A stretch of 64,000 bases of DNA from positions 1-64,000 of the forward strand of contig NZ_JBHZOL010000008.1 of the NCBI RefSeq assembly GCF_042788235.1, read 5' to 3'. Shown piece after piece: positions 43,229 to 52,191 of the stretch. Each line of letters starts with the position of its first letter. Position 1 is the first letter of the stretch. Below the pieces are notes generated by a model. That model saw only the letters and a program-made list of their open reading frames with translations, ran no database searches and was not told where the DNA came from. The position numbers were made by a program, and so were the translations under genes. This stretch comes from Sphaerothrix epifaneia (GTDB lineage: Bacteria > Cyanobacteriota > Cyanobacteriia > Phormidesmidales > Phormidesmidaceae).

Positions 43229-45703
43229 CTACTCAGAACCCGCTGCCTCTTCTGAGGCTTCGCCTTCAGGGCAGGCGGCGCGTAGCTCAGGTAGCCCCTC
43301 GGCATTGGTGACTAGCTGCTGAGCCGTACAGGTTGTTTCGTCGGTCGTCTCTTGCGGCTCAAGGGCGGCATCAACAGAGCGGCTAGCCGCAACCGGGCTA
43401 TCTTGTTCGCGCTCTAGCTGATCCAGGCTAGCAGTATCAAACCCCGTAAAAGACGGCTCCGGCTCCGGCACAAAAGGCTGATTTTGCAGCGAAGTTACCA
43501 GCGTAGCGTCACTGCCTGCCCCAATGGCGATCGCCCCCACCGTACCGCTAACCGTGGTCGGGAAGTCTGCACTATCAAACACCAGCGGCGTGTAGCTAGC
43601 GCTTGCCCCTAGCTGCCCAGGGTCGCTGGGATTATTGATGGTGGGGCCAAAAACAAAGGCAGCGCCATTGCCATCAATCACAATTTGCTCGTTCAGCGTG
43701 GCCGTGGTAACGCCGTTGTGCAAAATAACTAACTGTCCCGGCGTTGTAGCCGTAGAGCGAACCAAGACACTAACGGGAACGCTGCCCAAATCGCTACCAG
43801 AAGGCGCATTGAAAAATTCTAAATCGCTGCTAATCGCCTGAAACAACCCTGCGGCTTCAACCCTCAGCCCCCCTGGGCCAGCTTCTAAGCTATCAACCAC
43901 AATGTTTCCTGCGGTGGCTACTAGCTCAATACGGCCACCATCAACCGTGACATCACCGCTATCAATGCGACCAATTCGCAGAGACGCACCGCGAATATCG
44001 ACATTGCCCGTCGGTGCGCCAAAGTCAGTTTGAATATCCCCCACTCGAATATCAACGCCGCGAATAATCACAGCGCCGCCGTTGGTGCGAATCGTATCGC
44101 TAGGATTCATGGAGAAATTACCAACACCGTCATTGTCGGCATCGGCAATAAAAGTAATCGAGCCATTAGCGACTCCGGCGATATTGAGATGGAGCAGGTC
44201 GCTGGCAAGATCGGCGATTGTAATGCCGTTGTTGGCTTGCAGGACGATCTGGGCGTTGCCGCCAAACGCTGCTAGCTGCCCCACTGAAATTGTATTTGCC
44301 CCGTCATTGGGGACTGCGGCCAAGAGGTCGTCGTCAGCACCGGGGGTCAGTTCATCGTCGAGGCTGCCTGTGCCGTCGGCGGTGTCAACAATCGTGAGGG
44401 TATCGGGATCTAGCAGCAACGTCCCGGCTGTGCCATTCGCCGCCGCCGTCTCGACCGTGCCGCGAAAGACCAACTGATTTTTACCTGAAACTTCCACCAA
44501 GCCGCCATCCCCCGCTTGGCTGCCCCCATTCGCTGCGATCGCCCCCGAAAACTGAGCCGTTTCGTCAGCCCAGACAATGACCTGTCCGCCCCGGCCTTGT
44601 AAACCTGCGTTAGCCAGCAAACGAGCATTAGCGCTGATGTAGGTTTGGGTGGCGCTGGGCAAACGGCCTTGCCCTAGATAGTCACCGCCTACCCGCAGGG
44701 TGCCGCCGCCCTTGTCACCCGAAACATCAAGCGTACTGTTGAGGACAGCAACGCGATCGCCTACCACAGCAATCTGCCCTCCGGTTGCCCCTACGGCATC
44801 TAAGCGACCTGCAACCAGGGTCGTGCCCGTTGTGGCGGCGATCGCACCGGGTTGGCTGACTAAGCTAACGCTGCCATCAGCATTGACGCTCAGCCCGGTT
44901 GCTCCAGCCGCCCCTGCCCCCGTCAGCAAAGCGGGTAAAGCAAGCGGTTGAAACGTAGGCGTAACGACGCTATTCGTCGTCGCTAGCGGCGTTACCTCCA
45001 GACTCAACAACATCTGTGGATGGCTGATCCGCACCCAGCTTTCTCCCGGCACGGCGGCAACCAGCAGACTACCCTCGCTAGCCGTCAGCGTTCCCGTATT
45101 AGCAACAGCGCCGCCGATCAGGGATAGCGATCGCCCCGTAGCTACAGCTAAATTACCCGCATTGGCGATCGCCCCCGGATTCGCCCCGTCAAAAATAAAT
45201 CCAGTCGGCTCGCCTACCAGCGCCGCGTAGTTGTTTTCCCCCAAAGCGCTAAAGGTGCGATCGCCAATGCTCAGCCCCGTTGCCGTTGTAGCGGTAAAAT
45301 CACCCCCTAGATTAAGTCGTGCTTCAGACCCCAAGAGAATGCCTGCGGGATTGAGCAAAAATAAATTGGCTTGACTGCCGCTCACCTGTAGCAGCCCATC
45401 AATATAAGACGCCTGCCCGCCACTAACACGACCAATAATGTTGCTGACCTCAGCCGGAGAAATAAAATTAGCTACCTGTCCCGCAGTCAGGCCAAACTGA
45501 CGGAAACTGTGGAACAAATTAGCCCCATCCGCCGAGCGGATACCGCCTGTAATCTCAAATTGATTTGCCGATTGCTGCACCTGAGTCTCAGTCGCCCCTG
45601 GTTCTGCTACAAGCGATTGGGCCAGCGCCACCCTGTCGGCTACGAGCAAAACGCTACACGCTAGCCCGACCTGCTGACAGAGACGGCCTGAGAAACTCGG
45701 CAT
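43229..45703 (-). CDS. Filamentous haemagglutinin-domain secreted exoprotein
   Basis: About 824 residues from the ATG at 45703, which has AGGAG upstream and begins a signal peptide; a frame start at 45760 is less likely. The N-terminal TPS domain has NQFEITGGIRSADGANLFHSFRQFGLTAGQVANFISPAEVSNIIGRVSGGQASYIDGLLQVSGSQANLFLLNPAGILLG, the haemagglutination-activity signature of two-partner secretion. A beta-helical region with repetitive turns follows to about 700, then an acidic C-terminus with two cysteines (ETTCTAQQL and RAACPEG). No TpsB transporter gene is adjacent. It is the first gene of an operon with the CHAT protein. Confidence 0.88.
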   Translation of the reverse strand: MPSFSGRLCQQVGLACSVLLVADRVALAQSLVAEPGATETQVQQSANQFEITGGIRSADGANLFHSFRQFGLTAGQVANFISPAEVSNIIGRVSGGQASYIDGLLQVSGSQANLFLLNPAGILLGSEARLNLGGDFTATTATGLSIGDRTFSALGENNYAALVGEPTGFIFDGANPGAIANAGNLAVATGRSLSLIGGAVANTGTLTASEGSLLVAAVPGESWVRISHPQMLLSLEVTPLATTNSVVTPTFQPLALPALLTGAGAAGATGLSVNADGSVSLVSQPGAIAATTGTTLVAGRLDAVGATGGQIAVVGDRVAVLNSTLDVSGDKGGGTLRVGGDYLGQGRLPSATQTYISANARLLANAGLQGRGGQVIVWADETAQFSGAIAANGGSQAGDGGLVEVSGKNQLVFRGTVETAAANGTAGTLLLDPDTLTIVDTADGTGSLDDELTPGADDDLLAAVPNDGANTISVGQLAAFGGNAQIVLQANNGITIADLASDLLHLNIAGVANGSITFIADADNDGVGNFSMNPSDTIRTNGGAVIIRGVDIRVGDIQTDFGAPTGNVDIRGASLRIGRIDSGDVTVDGGRIELVATAGNIVVDSLEAGPGGLRVEAAGLFQAISSDLEFFNAPSGSDLGSVPVSVLVRSTATTPGQLVILHNGVTTATLNEQIVIDGNGAAFVFGPTINNPSDPGQLGASASYTPLVFDSADFPTTVSGTVGAIAIGAGSDATLVTSLQNQPFVPEPEPSFTGFDTASLDQLEREQDSPVAASRSVDAALEPQETTDETTCTAQQLVTNAEGLPELRAACPEGEASEEAAGSE

Positions 45704-45755
45704 CAAACTGGCTCCTAAATTGAGTCTATGAGGTGAGTAGAGGCTCCCAGGGATA

Positions 45756-45812
45756 GCCAAAGGCGGAAGGCTGAGGACAAAAGGAAAGGGGGTTGTCAGC
45801 GGCTTTCAGCCG
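45756..45812 (-). repeat. Dispersed intergenic repeat, copy C
   Basis: On the minus strand: CGGCTGAAAGCCGCTGACAA, then a pyrimidine-rich run containing CTTTCCTTTTGTCC, TCAGCCTTCC and GCCTTTGGC. Same block order as copies A, B, D and E. It lies between the FHA gene and the second PEP-CTERM gene. Confidence 0.55.
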
Positions 45813-45848
45813 TTTAAGTGGCTCAAATCTAGTGGCTACCGCTCTATC

Positions 45849-46682
45849 TCAAATCTTAGAAGACGAAGCCCGCCGCAGTGACCGAATGCTCAAAATACTT
45901 GACATTAGCAAGGCTAAGACTATGCCCGGTTCGGGGACTGCCGCAGGGGGCGTATTGTTAGGTGGGAGGATGGGTGGTTGAGCAGGGACGGGCGGTTCCG
46001 GTGGGGACGGGGGAGCGGGCGGTTCTGGGGGAGGCGGGGGTGGAATCGGCGTTGGCGGCGGCGGCGGGGCGGGCGGTGGAATTTGGATAAAGCCTGTACC
46101 GCCTGGGACAAAGTTAGGCCGCTGCCGGATGTAGAACAAATCGTTGGGCACTCTATCGGTAATCACGTAGTTAAACCTGACTGTTTCGCCAGGATTAACG
46201 ACACCGTTAGAAAAATTCACAAAGTCTCGAACGTCAGTCACTTCATCTACACTGCGAAGCCGATCCGATCTAAAAGGCCGCACATTGGTTATCCCCTGAC
46301 CGAAAGAAAGACCATCCGCCTCCGGGCTAGGGGTGCCAAAGATTTCTTGGAGTTCAAAATCGTAAAAAGCCCAGGGTGTGCCTGTGAGGTTGGTGACGAT
46401 CGATTCGATCCGGAACCCCAAAATGCCTAAATCACGCATGCCGCGCACCGCGACTGAAAGATCGACATTGGGGCCAAATACCTCTTGAAACAGCACAGCC
46501 CGACCGTCTTGAACGAATCCATTGGTTAGGCGAAAGTCGCCAGAAGCTTCACTAAATCTGAGTCCGCCAATATTAAAGGTAGCCGCTTTAGCTGGGAGTG
46601 AACCCCAAAACATCGAGCCAATTGCGATCGCGCTCAGCACAGACAATCGCAACGGTTGCGCCAAGGAATTGAAGACAAACAT
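45849..46682 (-). CDS. PEP-CTERM protein with proline-rich linker
   Basis: A 277-residue exported protein. The signal peptide ends near SLPAKA (residue 33). A beta-rich domain (about 34-195) carries no recognised family. A striking proline-rich linker follows (about 200-245, with runs of PPPPPP), and then the PEP-CTERM signal: VPEPG, hydrophobic IVLALLMSSILSI and RSLRR. It would be anchored or processed by an exosortase at the cell surface. Divergent from groESL, so the 368-nt intergenic region serves both. Confidence 0.82.
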   Translation of the reverse strand: MFVFNSLAQPLRLSVLSAIAIGSMFWGSLPAKAATFNIGGLRFSEASGDFRLTNGFVQDGRAVLFQEVFGPNVDLSVAVRGMRDLGILGFRIESIVTNLTGTPWAFYDFELQEIFGTPSPEADGLSFGQGITNVRPFRSDRLRSVDEVTDVRDFVNFSNGVVNPGETVRFNYVITDRVPNDLFYIRQRPNFVPGGTGFIQIPPPAPPPPPTPIPPPPPPEPPAPPSPPEPPVPAQPPILPPNNTPPAAVPEPGIVLALLMSSILSIRSLRRASSSKI

Positions 46683-46808
46683 GGTAGTTTTGGCCTGAGA
46701 TAGCTGGTAGTCTACGACGCTCTAAACTGCGTAAGGGTTCGTAGAAGCCCAGTAAATTCTGTCAAAAGTTATAGCCCCTAGCTTTTTATCCTAAAGCGTT
46801 AAAAAAAC

Positions 46809-46824
46809 GTTCGGGAACCCGTAC
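46809..46824 (+). promoter_or_regulatory. K-box upstream of groESL
   Basis: GTTCGGGAACCCGTAC fits the K-box consensus recalled for light- and heat-responsive cyanobacterial groESL promoters (GTTCGG-NNAN-CCNNAC) at every fixed position. It lies just upstream of the -35 region. Confidence 0.75.
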
Positions 46825-46835
46825 AGATGAAACTG

Positions 46836-46865
46836 TTGCCTAGCAGCCATTTGCTTCGATAAATT
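46836..46865 (+). promoter_or_regulatory. Sigma-70-type promoter of groESL
   Basis: TTGCCT at 46836-46841 and TAAATT at 46860-46865 are separated by 18 nt. The start would fall near 46872, inside the CIRCE operator, which is the usual arrangement for HrcA-repressed groE. Confidence 0.6.
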
Positions 46866-46890
46866 AGCACTCGGGAGGTGAGAGTGCTAA
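46864..46890 (+). promoter_or_regulatory. CIRCE operator (HrcA binding site)
   Basis: TTAGCACTC - nine bases - GAGTGCTAA is a perfect match to the CIRCE consensus, the binding site of the heat-shock repressor HrcA. It lies about 160 nt upstream of the groES ATG and overlaps the likely transcription start. Confidence 0.97.
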
Positions 46891-47050
46891 TTTTAGGTTG
46901 CAAACGCGCTATATTTTGTGGGGTTGCCTTTAGCCGCTCATTTGGGTTTAGGCTGGCAACGCTTTTATGGGCGGAAACAAAGTTAGCAAGATTTGCTCGG
47001 CTCCCCGCTAATAAATTATTGAACTGTTAAAGCAAGTCTGGAGAGTTTCT

Positions 47051-47362
47051 ATGGCAGCTGTATCTCTAAGTGTGTCTAGCGTTACGCCTCTAGGCGATCG
47101 CGTCCTCATCAAAGTGAGCGCTTCTGAGGAAAAAACGGCTGGTGGCATTTTGCTGCCAGATACGGCCAAAGAGAAGCCTCAAGTCGGCGAGATCTCCGCA
47201 GTAGGGCCTGGTAAGCGCAACGACGATGGTACCCGCCAAGAGCTAGAAGTCAAAGTTGGCGACAAGGTTCTGTATTCCAAGTATGCCGGTACCGAAATCA
47301 AACTCGGCAGTGATGAATGTGTGCTGCTGTCTGAAAAAGACATTTTGGCCGTTCTTTCTTAG
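47051..47362 (+). CDS. groES: Co-chaperonin GroES
   Basis: A 103-residue GroES, the lid of the GroEL chamber. Key motifs are TPLGDRVLIKV, the mobile-loop region EEKTAGGILLPDTAKEKPQ, and VLYSKYAGTEIKLG. GGAGAG precedes the ATG. groEL follows 63 nt downstream. Control is through CIRCE and the K-box upstream, predicting induction by heat and light. Confidence 0.99.
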   Translation: MAAVSLSVSSVTPLGDRVLIKVSASEEKTAGGILLPDTAKEKPQVGEISAVGPGKRNDDGTRQELEVKVGDKVLYSKYAGTEIKLGSDECVLLSEKDILAVLS

Positions 47363-47425
47363 GCTGCTGCCTCAGAGTTCTAAACACAAGCTCCGTCACT
47401 CAACACTCAAACCACCGAGGAATTT

Positions 47426-49066
47426 ATGGCTAAACGCATTATTTACAACGAAAATGCCCGTCGTGCTTTAGAAAAGGGCATGGACATTCTCGCTGAAGCC
47501 GTTGCCGTGACCCTGGGGCCTAAGGGACGCAACGTGGTTCTAGAGAAGAAGTTTGGCGCCCCTCAAATTGTGAATGATGGGGTCACGATTGCCAAAGAAA
47601 TCGAACTAGAAGACAACATTGAAAACACAGGGGTTTCGCTGATTCGTCAGGCGGCTTCTAAAACCAACGATGCGGCTGGCGATGGTACAACCACTGCAAC
47701 GGTACTGGCTCACGCCATTGTTAAAGAAGGGTTGCGCAACGTTGCGGCTGGCGCTAACCCCATTGCCCTCAAGCGCGGCATCGACAAAGCGGCCAACTAC
47801 CTGGTTGACAAAATTGCTGAACATGCTCGCCCTGTCGCAGATTCCACCGGAATTGCTCAAGTCGGGTCTATCTCTGCGGGTAACGACGACGAAGTCGGTC
47901 AGATGATTGCTGAGGCAATGGACAAAGTCGGTCGTGAAGGCGTTATTTCTTTGGAAGAAGGCAAGTCGATGACCACCGAACTGGAGGTCACCGAAGGGAT
48001 GCGCTTTGACAAGGGTTACATTTCTCCCTACTTTGCTACTGACACTGAGCGGATGGAAGCGGTTCTAGATGAGCCAATCATCCTCATTACGGACAAGAAG
48101 ATTACCCTGGTGCAGGACTTAGTACCTGTACTGGAGCAGGTAGCCCGCGCTGGTCGGCCACTGCTGATCATTGCAGAAGACATTGAGAAAGAAGCGCTAG
48201 CAACCCTAGTGGTCAACCGTTTGCGCGGCGTTATCAATGTAGCTGCGGTGAAAGCGCCTGGTTTTGGCGATCGCCGTAAGGCCATGCTAGAAGACATTGC
48301 CGTTCTCACAGGCGGACAGGTCATCAGCGAAGACACGGGGCTAAAGCTTGAGAATACCAAGATGGATATGCTCGGCAAAGCTCGTCGGGTCACCCTCACC
48401 AAAGACACCACAACTTTGGTGGCTGAAGGTAACGAAGCCGACGTTAAGGCGCGTTGTGAGCAGATTCGTCGTCAAATCGAAGAAACCGATTCTTCCTATG
48501 ACAAAGAAAAGCTACAAGAGCGCTTGGCTAAGCTTTCGGGTGGGGTAGCGGTCATTAAAGTCGGTGCAGCGACTGAAACCGAGATGAAGGATCGTAAGCT
48601 GCGCCTAGAAGATGCCATCAACGCCACTAAAGCAGCGGTTGAAGAAGGCATCGTCCCCGGAGGCGGCACCACCCTCGCGCACCTAGCACCGGATCTAGAA
48701 GCGTGGGCCAATAACAACCTGTCGGGTGAAGGACTCACGGGCGCGCTCATTGTCATGCGTTCGCTAACAGCACCGCTGAAGCGCATTGCTGAAAATGCGG
48801 GTCAAAATGGAGCCGTGATTGCTGAGCGGGTTAAAGAGAAGGACTTCAATGTTGGCTACAACGCAGCAACCAATGAGTTTGCTGACATGTTTGAAGCAGG
48901 CATTGTAGACCCGGCTAAGGTAACGCGTTCGGCGTTGCAAAATGCAGCTTCGATCGCGGGTATGGTTCTCACGACCGAGTGCATTATCGTCGATAAGCCT
49001 GAGCCTAAGGATGGCGCTGGCGCTGGCGCGGGTGCTGGCGGCGGTATGGGTGATTTCGACTACTAA
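47426..49066 (+). CDS. groEL: Chaperonin GroEL (GroEL1 type)
   Basis: A 546-residue GroEL in operon with groES. The ATP site includes GPKGRNVVLEKKFGAP and NDAAGDGTTTATVLA, the apical domain has LLIIAEDIEKEALATLVVNRLRG, and the C-terminal tail ends GAGAGAGGGMGDFDY. The Gly/Met-rich tail here is Gly/Ala-rich with a single repeat-like GAGAG run, usual for the groES-linked copy of cyanobacteria. A GAGGAA ribosome site precedes the ATG and a strong terminator follows. Confidence 0.99.
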   Translation: MAKRIIYNENARRALEKGMDILAEAVAVTLGPKGRNVVLEKKFGAPQIVNDGVTIAKEIELEDNIENTGVSLIRQAASKTNDAAGDGTTTATVLAHAIVKEGLRNVAAGANPIALKRGIDKAANYLVDKIAEHARPVADSTGIAQVGSISAGNDDEVGQMIAEAMDKVGREGVISLEEGKSMTTELEVTEGMRFDKGYISPYFATDTERMEAVLDEPIILITDKKITLVQDLVPVLEQVARAGRPLLIIAEDIEKEALATLVVNRLRGVINVAAVKAPGFGDRRKAMLEDIAVLTGGQVISEDTGLKLENTKMDMLGKARRVTLTKDTTTLVAEGNEADVKARCEQIRRQIEETDSSYDKEKLQERLAKLSGGVAVIKVGAATETEMKDRKLRLEDAINATKAAVEEGIVPGGGTTLAHLAPDLEAWANNNLSGEGLTGALIVMRSLTAPLKRIAENAGQNGAVIAERVKEKDFNVGYNAATNEFADMFEAGIVDPAKVTRSALQNAASIAGMVLTTECIIVDKPEPKDGAGAGAGAGGGMGDFDY

Positions 49067-49130
49067 GTCGCTTCGCCCTGAGGGCTTGATTGGCCAAACC
49101 CTCAGGGTCAGTCCCTTTGAAATGAGTCAA

Positions 49131-49167
49131 GAGAGCGGTTGCCTTGAGGGCGATCGCTTTCTTTTTT
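49131..49167 (+). terminator. Intrinsic terminator of groESL
   Basis: GAGAGCGGTTGCC (49131-49143) pairs with GGGCGATCGCTTTC (49148-49161) with G-T wobbles, followed by six T residues (49162-49167). An earlier stem CCCTGAGGG/CCCTCAGGG at 49076-49107 may add to termination. Confidence 0.85.
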
Positions 49168-49393
49168 GCCCTTAAACCTGACGCTGCTATGGGCAGCAGA
49201 AAAGCTTTGCTGGCAGCAGCTTTGAGTGATTGAAGTATTTCAATGCCAAGGCTACCGCTGTCGCAGATCGCCTCCTGGCTTCATCAAGTGCTGATAAAGC
49301 GGTGCGGATGTGAAAAAGCCGTAAAGTCTTTAGGGGTTTCCGGATTCAGAGCCACGCCTAGCGCAGTAGGGACTGGTAGATGCACCCTGATTG
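49168..49393 (+). other. Gene-free segment; possible small RNA
   Basis: The groESL transcript appears to end at 49167, yet another strong plus-strand terminator is found at 49394-49422. The segment between contains nested complementary blocks (GCTGCT/CAGCAG and AAAGCT/AGCTTT near 49183-49223) and no convincing open frame; an 84-codon frame at 49243 runs into the kinase gene's antisense and has no recognisable family. An uncharacterised sRNA ending at the second terminator is possible. No clear promoter was seen. Confidence 0.3.
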
Positions 49394-49422
49394 CCCCTGG
49401 AAGTTTTTCCAGGGGCTTTTTT
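49394..49422 (+). terminator. Strong intrinsic terminator with no assigned gene
   Basis: CCCCTGGAA (49394-49402) and TTCCAGGGG (49407-49415) form a perfect 9-bp stem with a GTTT loop, then C and six T residues (49417-49422). It reads on the plus strand only; the minus strand lacks a T-tract. Confidence 0.9.
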
Positions 49423-49438
49423 ATGAGTGAATGCTGGA

Positions 49439-51811
49439 TTAAAAAGAGCTTTGCCAGGTGTATTTGGCTAAGACAGACACCAATTCGGCTGAATTAATCG
49501 GCTTGCTGAGATAGCCTTGCATTCCGGCGGTTAGACAGCGATCGCGATCGCCTGCCATGACCAGCGCTGTCATCGCCACAATCGGAATATTTTTCCAATC
49601 AGGGTTTTGGCGAATTTGACGAGTAATTTCAATGCCATCGGTTTTGGGCAGATGAATGTCCATCAAAATCAGCATCGGTCGATGATCTTGCAGCCAATCT
49701 AAAGCCAGTTGTCCGTTCAGGACATGATGCGTTTTATAGCCCCAGTATTTGAGCATATGCTCTAGCAGCATGGCATTGACAGGATGATCTTCAACCAGCA
49801 AAACTTCTCCCGCCCAGCGGTTGGGGTGGGGAGCGGCTAATGGGTTGCCGACAACCGTGCGATCGCCCGCATTGATCTGCTGTAGCCGTGATTGCGCTTC
49901 TGATAGCCCTTCAATCGGTAAGTAAATCGTAAACCGACTACCCTGATGCAAAGCCGACACAACGCTAACATCCCCACCGTGAAGCTTAGCTAGCTTATAG
50001 GTAAGCGCTAACCCCAAACCAGTCCCCTCGTGCTGGCGAGACAAAGAGCTATCGAGCTGCTGAAAAGGCTGAAACAGCAAAGACTGATGCTCAGAGGGAA
50101 TGCCAATGCCTTGATCCCAAACAGTTAGCTGAATTTGGCCGCGTACCTGTTTGGCGATCAGGCCAATGGCTCCCCCCGCCTCCGAAAACTTGACAGCATT
50201 CGACAGCAAATTCAGCAGCATCTGTCGAATGCGTAATTCATCGCCTCTGAGGGTCGGCAAATTGGGTTGAATGTCTTGTTCAACGGTTAGCGATTTTGCC
50301 GTCGCTTGAGCGCTGATCATATTGAGCGCATTTTGACAAACACTCTCAATCGAAATGGGAGCCACATGCAAAATCATCTGTCCGGCTTCAATTTTGGACA
50401 GGTCGAGCACTTCGTTAATCAAACTCAGCAAATGCTCACCACTTTGAAAGATCTGCTGCACATAGAGGTGCTGACGTTCATTAAGCGGGCCAAAAATTTG
50501 CTGCTCTAAGAGGGAGGAAAAGCCCAAGATGGAGGTCATCGGCGTTCTTAGCTCATGAGACATGTTGGCTAAAAATTCTGACTTCATCCGGCTAGCCCGT
50601 TCTAGCTCCAAGTTTTTCGAGGCTAGCTCCGCTTTAATTTGTTCTAGCTGAGTAATGTCTCGATAGATGAGCGATACAGCAGTAATTTCGTTGTCTTCAT
50701 TGCAAACAGGGCCAACCGAAACTAAAGCCGTAAAAGTTTTACCATCCTGCCGCTGGCAGACCACTTGGCCACTCCAGCCGCCCTGCTGAGCTTGCTCAAT
50801 CAGCCAGGTTGATTGAGCCGCGTTGGGATAGAATACTTCAGCCGTCTGGTTGGCTAACGCTTCTGGCGATCGCCCCAAAATGCGCTGGGTGGCTAAATTG
50901 GCATAAAGAATTTTGCCCTTTAAGTCAGTAATGACAACGCTGTCGTTAGCAGCATCTAGCGCCTTAGAAAACATTTGTAGCTGCTGTTCAAAGCGCTTGC
51001 GCTCAGTGATATCGCGACCAATGCCTAGTCCCCCAATTAGCTGCCCATCGCGATACAGCAAGCGGCCATTGACCTCTACGCAAATGCGGCTACTCCCTTT
51101 TTGCAGCAAGGTAAACTCGTAATCTCGTAGCTCACCCGTGCGCAGTAGATTACTAAACGCCCTGCTGGTCGCTTCGTGGCATTCGGGTGCTACAAACTCT
51201 AAGTAAGACTTGCCAATAATATCGCCCTCTTCGCCACCAAACAGCTTGGTGCCATAGGTGTTAATGAAGGTAAAGCGGCCTTCTAAATCCAGCGTGTAAA
51301 CCACATCATTAGCAGTTTCGACATAAGCCCGAAACAAATCGTCCGAAATTTGAGCAGCCGTTTCAATCACAGCAGGCGGCGTCTCAATTGCGGCGGCGGT
51401 TTCGGCTTCAGCCTCTACCTGGCGACCCGTACAGATAGCCCCGGTAATTTCTTGATCTTGGCGCAGCAAGCTGGCATTAACCGAAAGCGTCAAAACCTGA
51501 CCTGAAGGTGTATTCAGTCGCAGCAGTTGATCGCGTAGCTGCCCCTTGCTCAGTAAGCGCACCACAAGCTGTTGAGCCTGTAACTTAAACTGCCAGGGAA
51601 TTAGCTCTAGCAAAGATTGGCCTAAAAGATCAGCGTAAGTCTGCCCTAACTGCTGCGTGCCGTAGGCATTGATGTAGCGAATTTGCCCCGCCGTATCAAT
51701 CGCAAATACCACGTCGTTGGCTGCATCAAGATAACTTTGCAAACACACTTCATTAACGACAGGTTGAGCGGCCTCGGTGGGGGTTGGCGGGGTCTGGTTT
51801 TCAGAAGACAT
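49439..51811 (-). CDS. Triple-PAS hybrid histidine kinase
   Basis: About 790 residues from the ATG at 51811; the frame opens five codons earlier. Three PAS domains (about 20-135, 155-275 and 280-400) precede HisKA with phospho-acceptor His419 (MSHELRTPM), an HATPase (LLSNAVKFSEAGG, WDQGIGIP, GTGLGLALTYKLA) and a C-terminal receiver with acceptor Asp718 (LILMDIHLPKTDG). There is no membrane segment, so it senses a cytoplasmic signal. It is divergent from the caspase gene across 380 nt, which suggests but does not prove co-regulation. Output is probably a phosphorelay to an unseen partner. Confidence 0.9.
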   Translation of the reverse strand: MSSENQTPPTPTEAAQPVVNEVCLQSYLDAANDVVFAIDTAGQIRYINAYGTQQLGQTYADLLGQSLLELIPWQFKLQAQQLVVRLLSKGQLRDQLLRLNTPSGQVLTLSVNASLLRQDQEITGAICTGRQVEAEAETAAAIETPPAVIETAAQISDDLFRAYVETANDVVYTLDLEGRFTFINTYGTKLFGGEEGDIIGKSYLEFVAPECHEATSRAFSNLLRTGELRDYEFTLLQKGSSRICVEVNGRLLYRDGQLIGGLGIGRDITERKRFEQQLQMFSKALDAANDSVVITDLKGKILYANLATQRILGRSPEALANQTAEVFYPNAAQSTWLIEQAQQGGWSGQVVCQRQDGKTFTALVSVGPVCNEDNEITAVSLIYRDITQLEQIKAELASKNLELERASRMKSEFLANMSHELRTPMTSILGFSSLLEQQIFGPLNERQHLYVQQIFQSGEHLLSLINEVLDLSKIEAGQMILHVAPISIESVCQNALNMISAQATAKSLTVEQDIQPNLPTLRGDELRIRQMLLNLLSNAVKFSEAGGAIGLIAKQVRGQIQLTVWDQGIGIPSEHQSLLFQPFQQLDSSLSRQHEGTGLGLALTYKLAKLHGGDVSVVSALHQGSRFTIYLPIEGLSEAQSRLQQINAGDRTVVGNPLAAPHPNRWAGEVLLVEDHPVNAMLLEHMLKYWGYKTHHVLNGQLALDWLQDHRPMLILMDIHLPKTDGIEITRQIRQNPDWKNIPIVAMTALVMAGDRDRCLTAGMQGYLSKPINSAELVSVLAKYTWQSSF

Positions 51812-52191
51812 GGCTAGCGGTAGCACTCCTAGAAGATAGGCAGAGGGGATTGCAGATAAAGGGACTATTCAGAACTTCAGCGGCCAGTCAATAGAATCAG
51901 GCTATCTAGCGAACAATTTTTAGGGGCGAGGGTTTTGAAGGTAAACAAGCGTAACCATTTCCGGAAAAGCGCCTCAGGCTTGGTGAAGATAGCAAATGTA
52001 CTAGGTCTGCCCCTTAGAAGCGAAAAAGCAGTCGGTTGAGTCTAAACGAGCAATGCCTTTTGCCGATCCGGGCGTCTTGGCTTCGTCCCGACAAGGGGCT
52101 AACGGCTAAGTGCAGACACCAGCGGGTGCCTTGATCACCCGCAAACCCTCAGGCAAATCTTTGGTTTTTAGAGTTAAGGACGAAAAAAGCT
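51812..52191. other. Divergent promoter region (kinase / caspase)
   Basis: About 380 bases between two divergent genes. A hairpin GCGGGTG-CCTTGAT-CACCCGC lies at 52132-52152, just before the caspase ribosome site AAGGA. A minus-strand frame at 52106-52297 is a shadow of the caspase gene. No known operator was recognised. Confidence 0.45.

Noticed and set aside
46970..46985. Possible Yfr2-type motif GCGGAAACAA in the groES leader
   Set aside because: Only one copy of the CGGAAACA-like motif and no surrounding fold; Yfr2-family RNAs carry it twice.
49243..49497. 84-codon plus-strand frame after groEL
   Set aside because: Runs through a strong terminator and antisense into the kinase gene; no conserved features.
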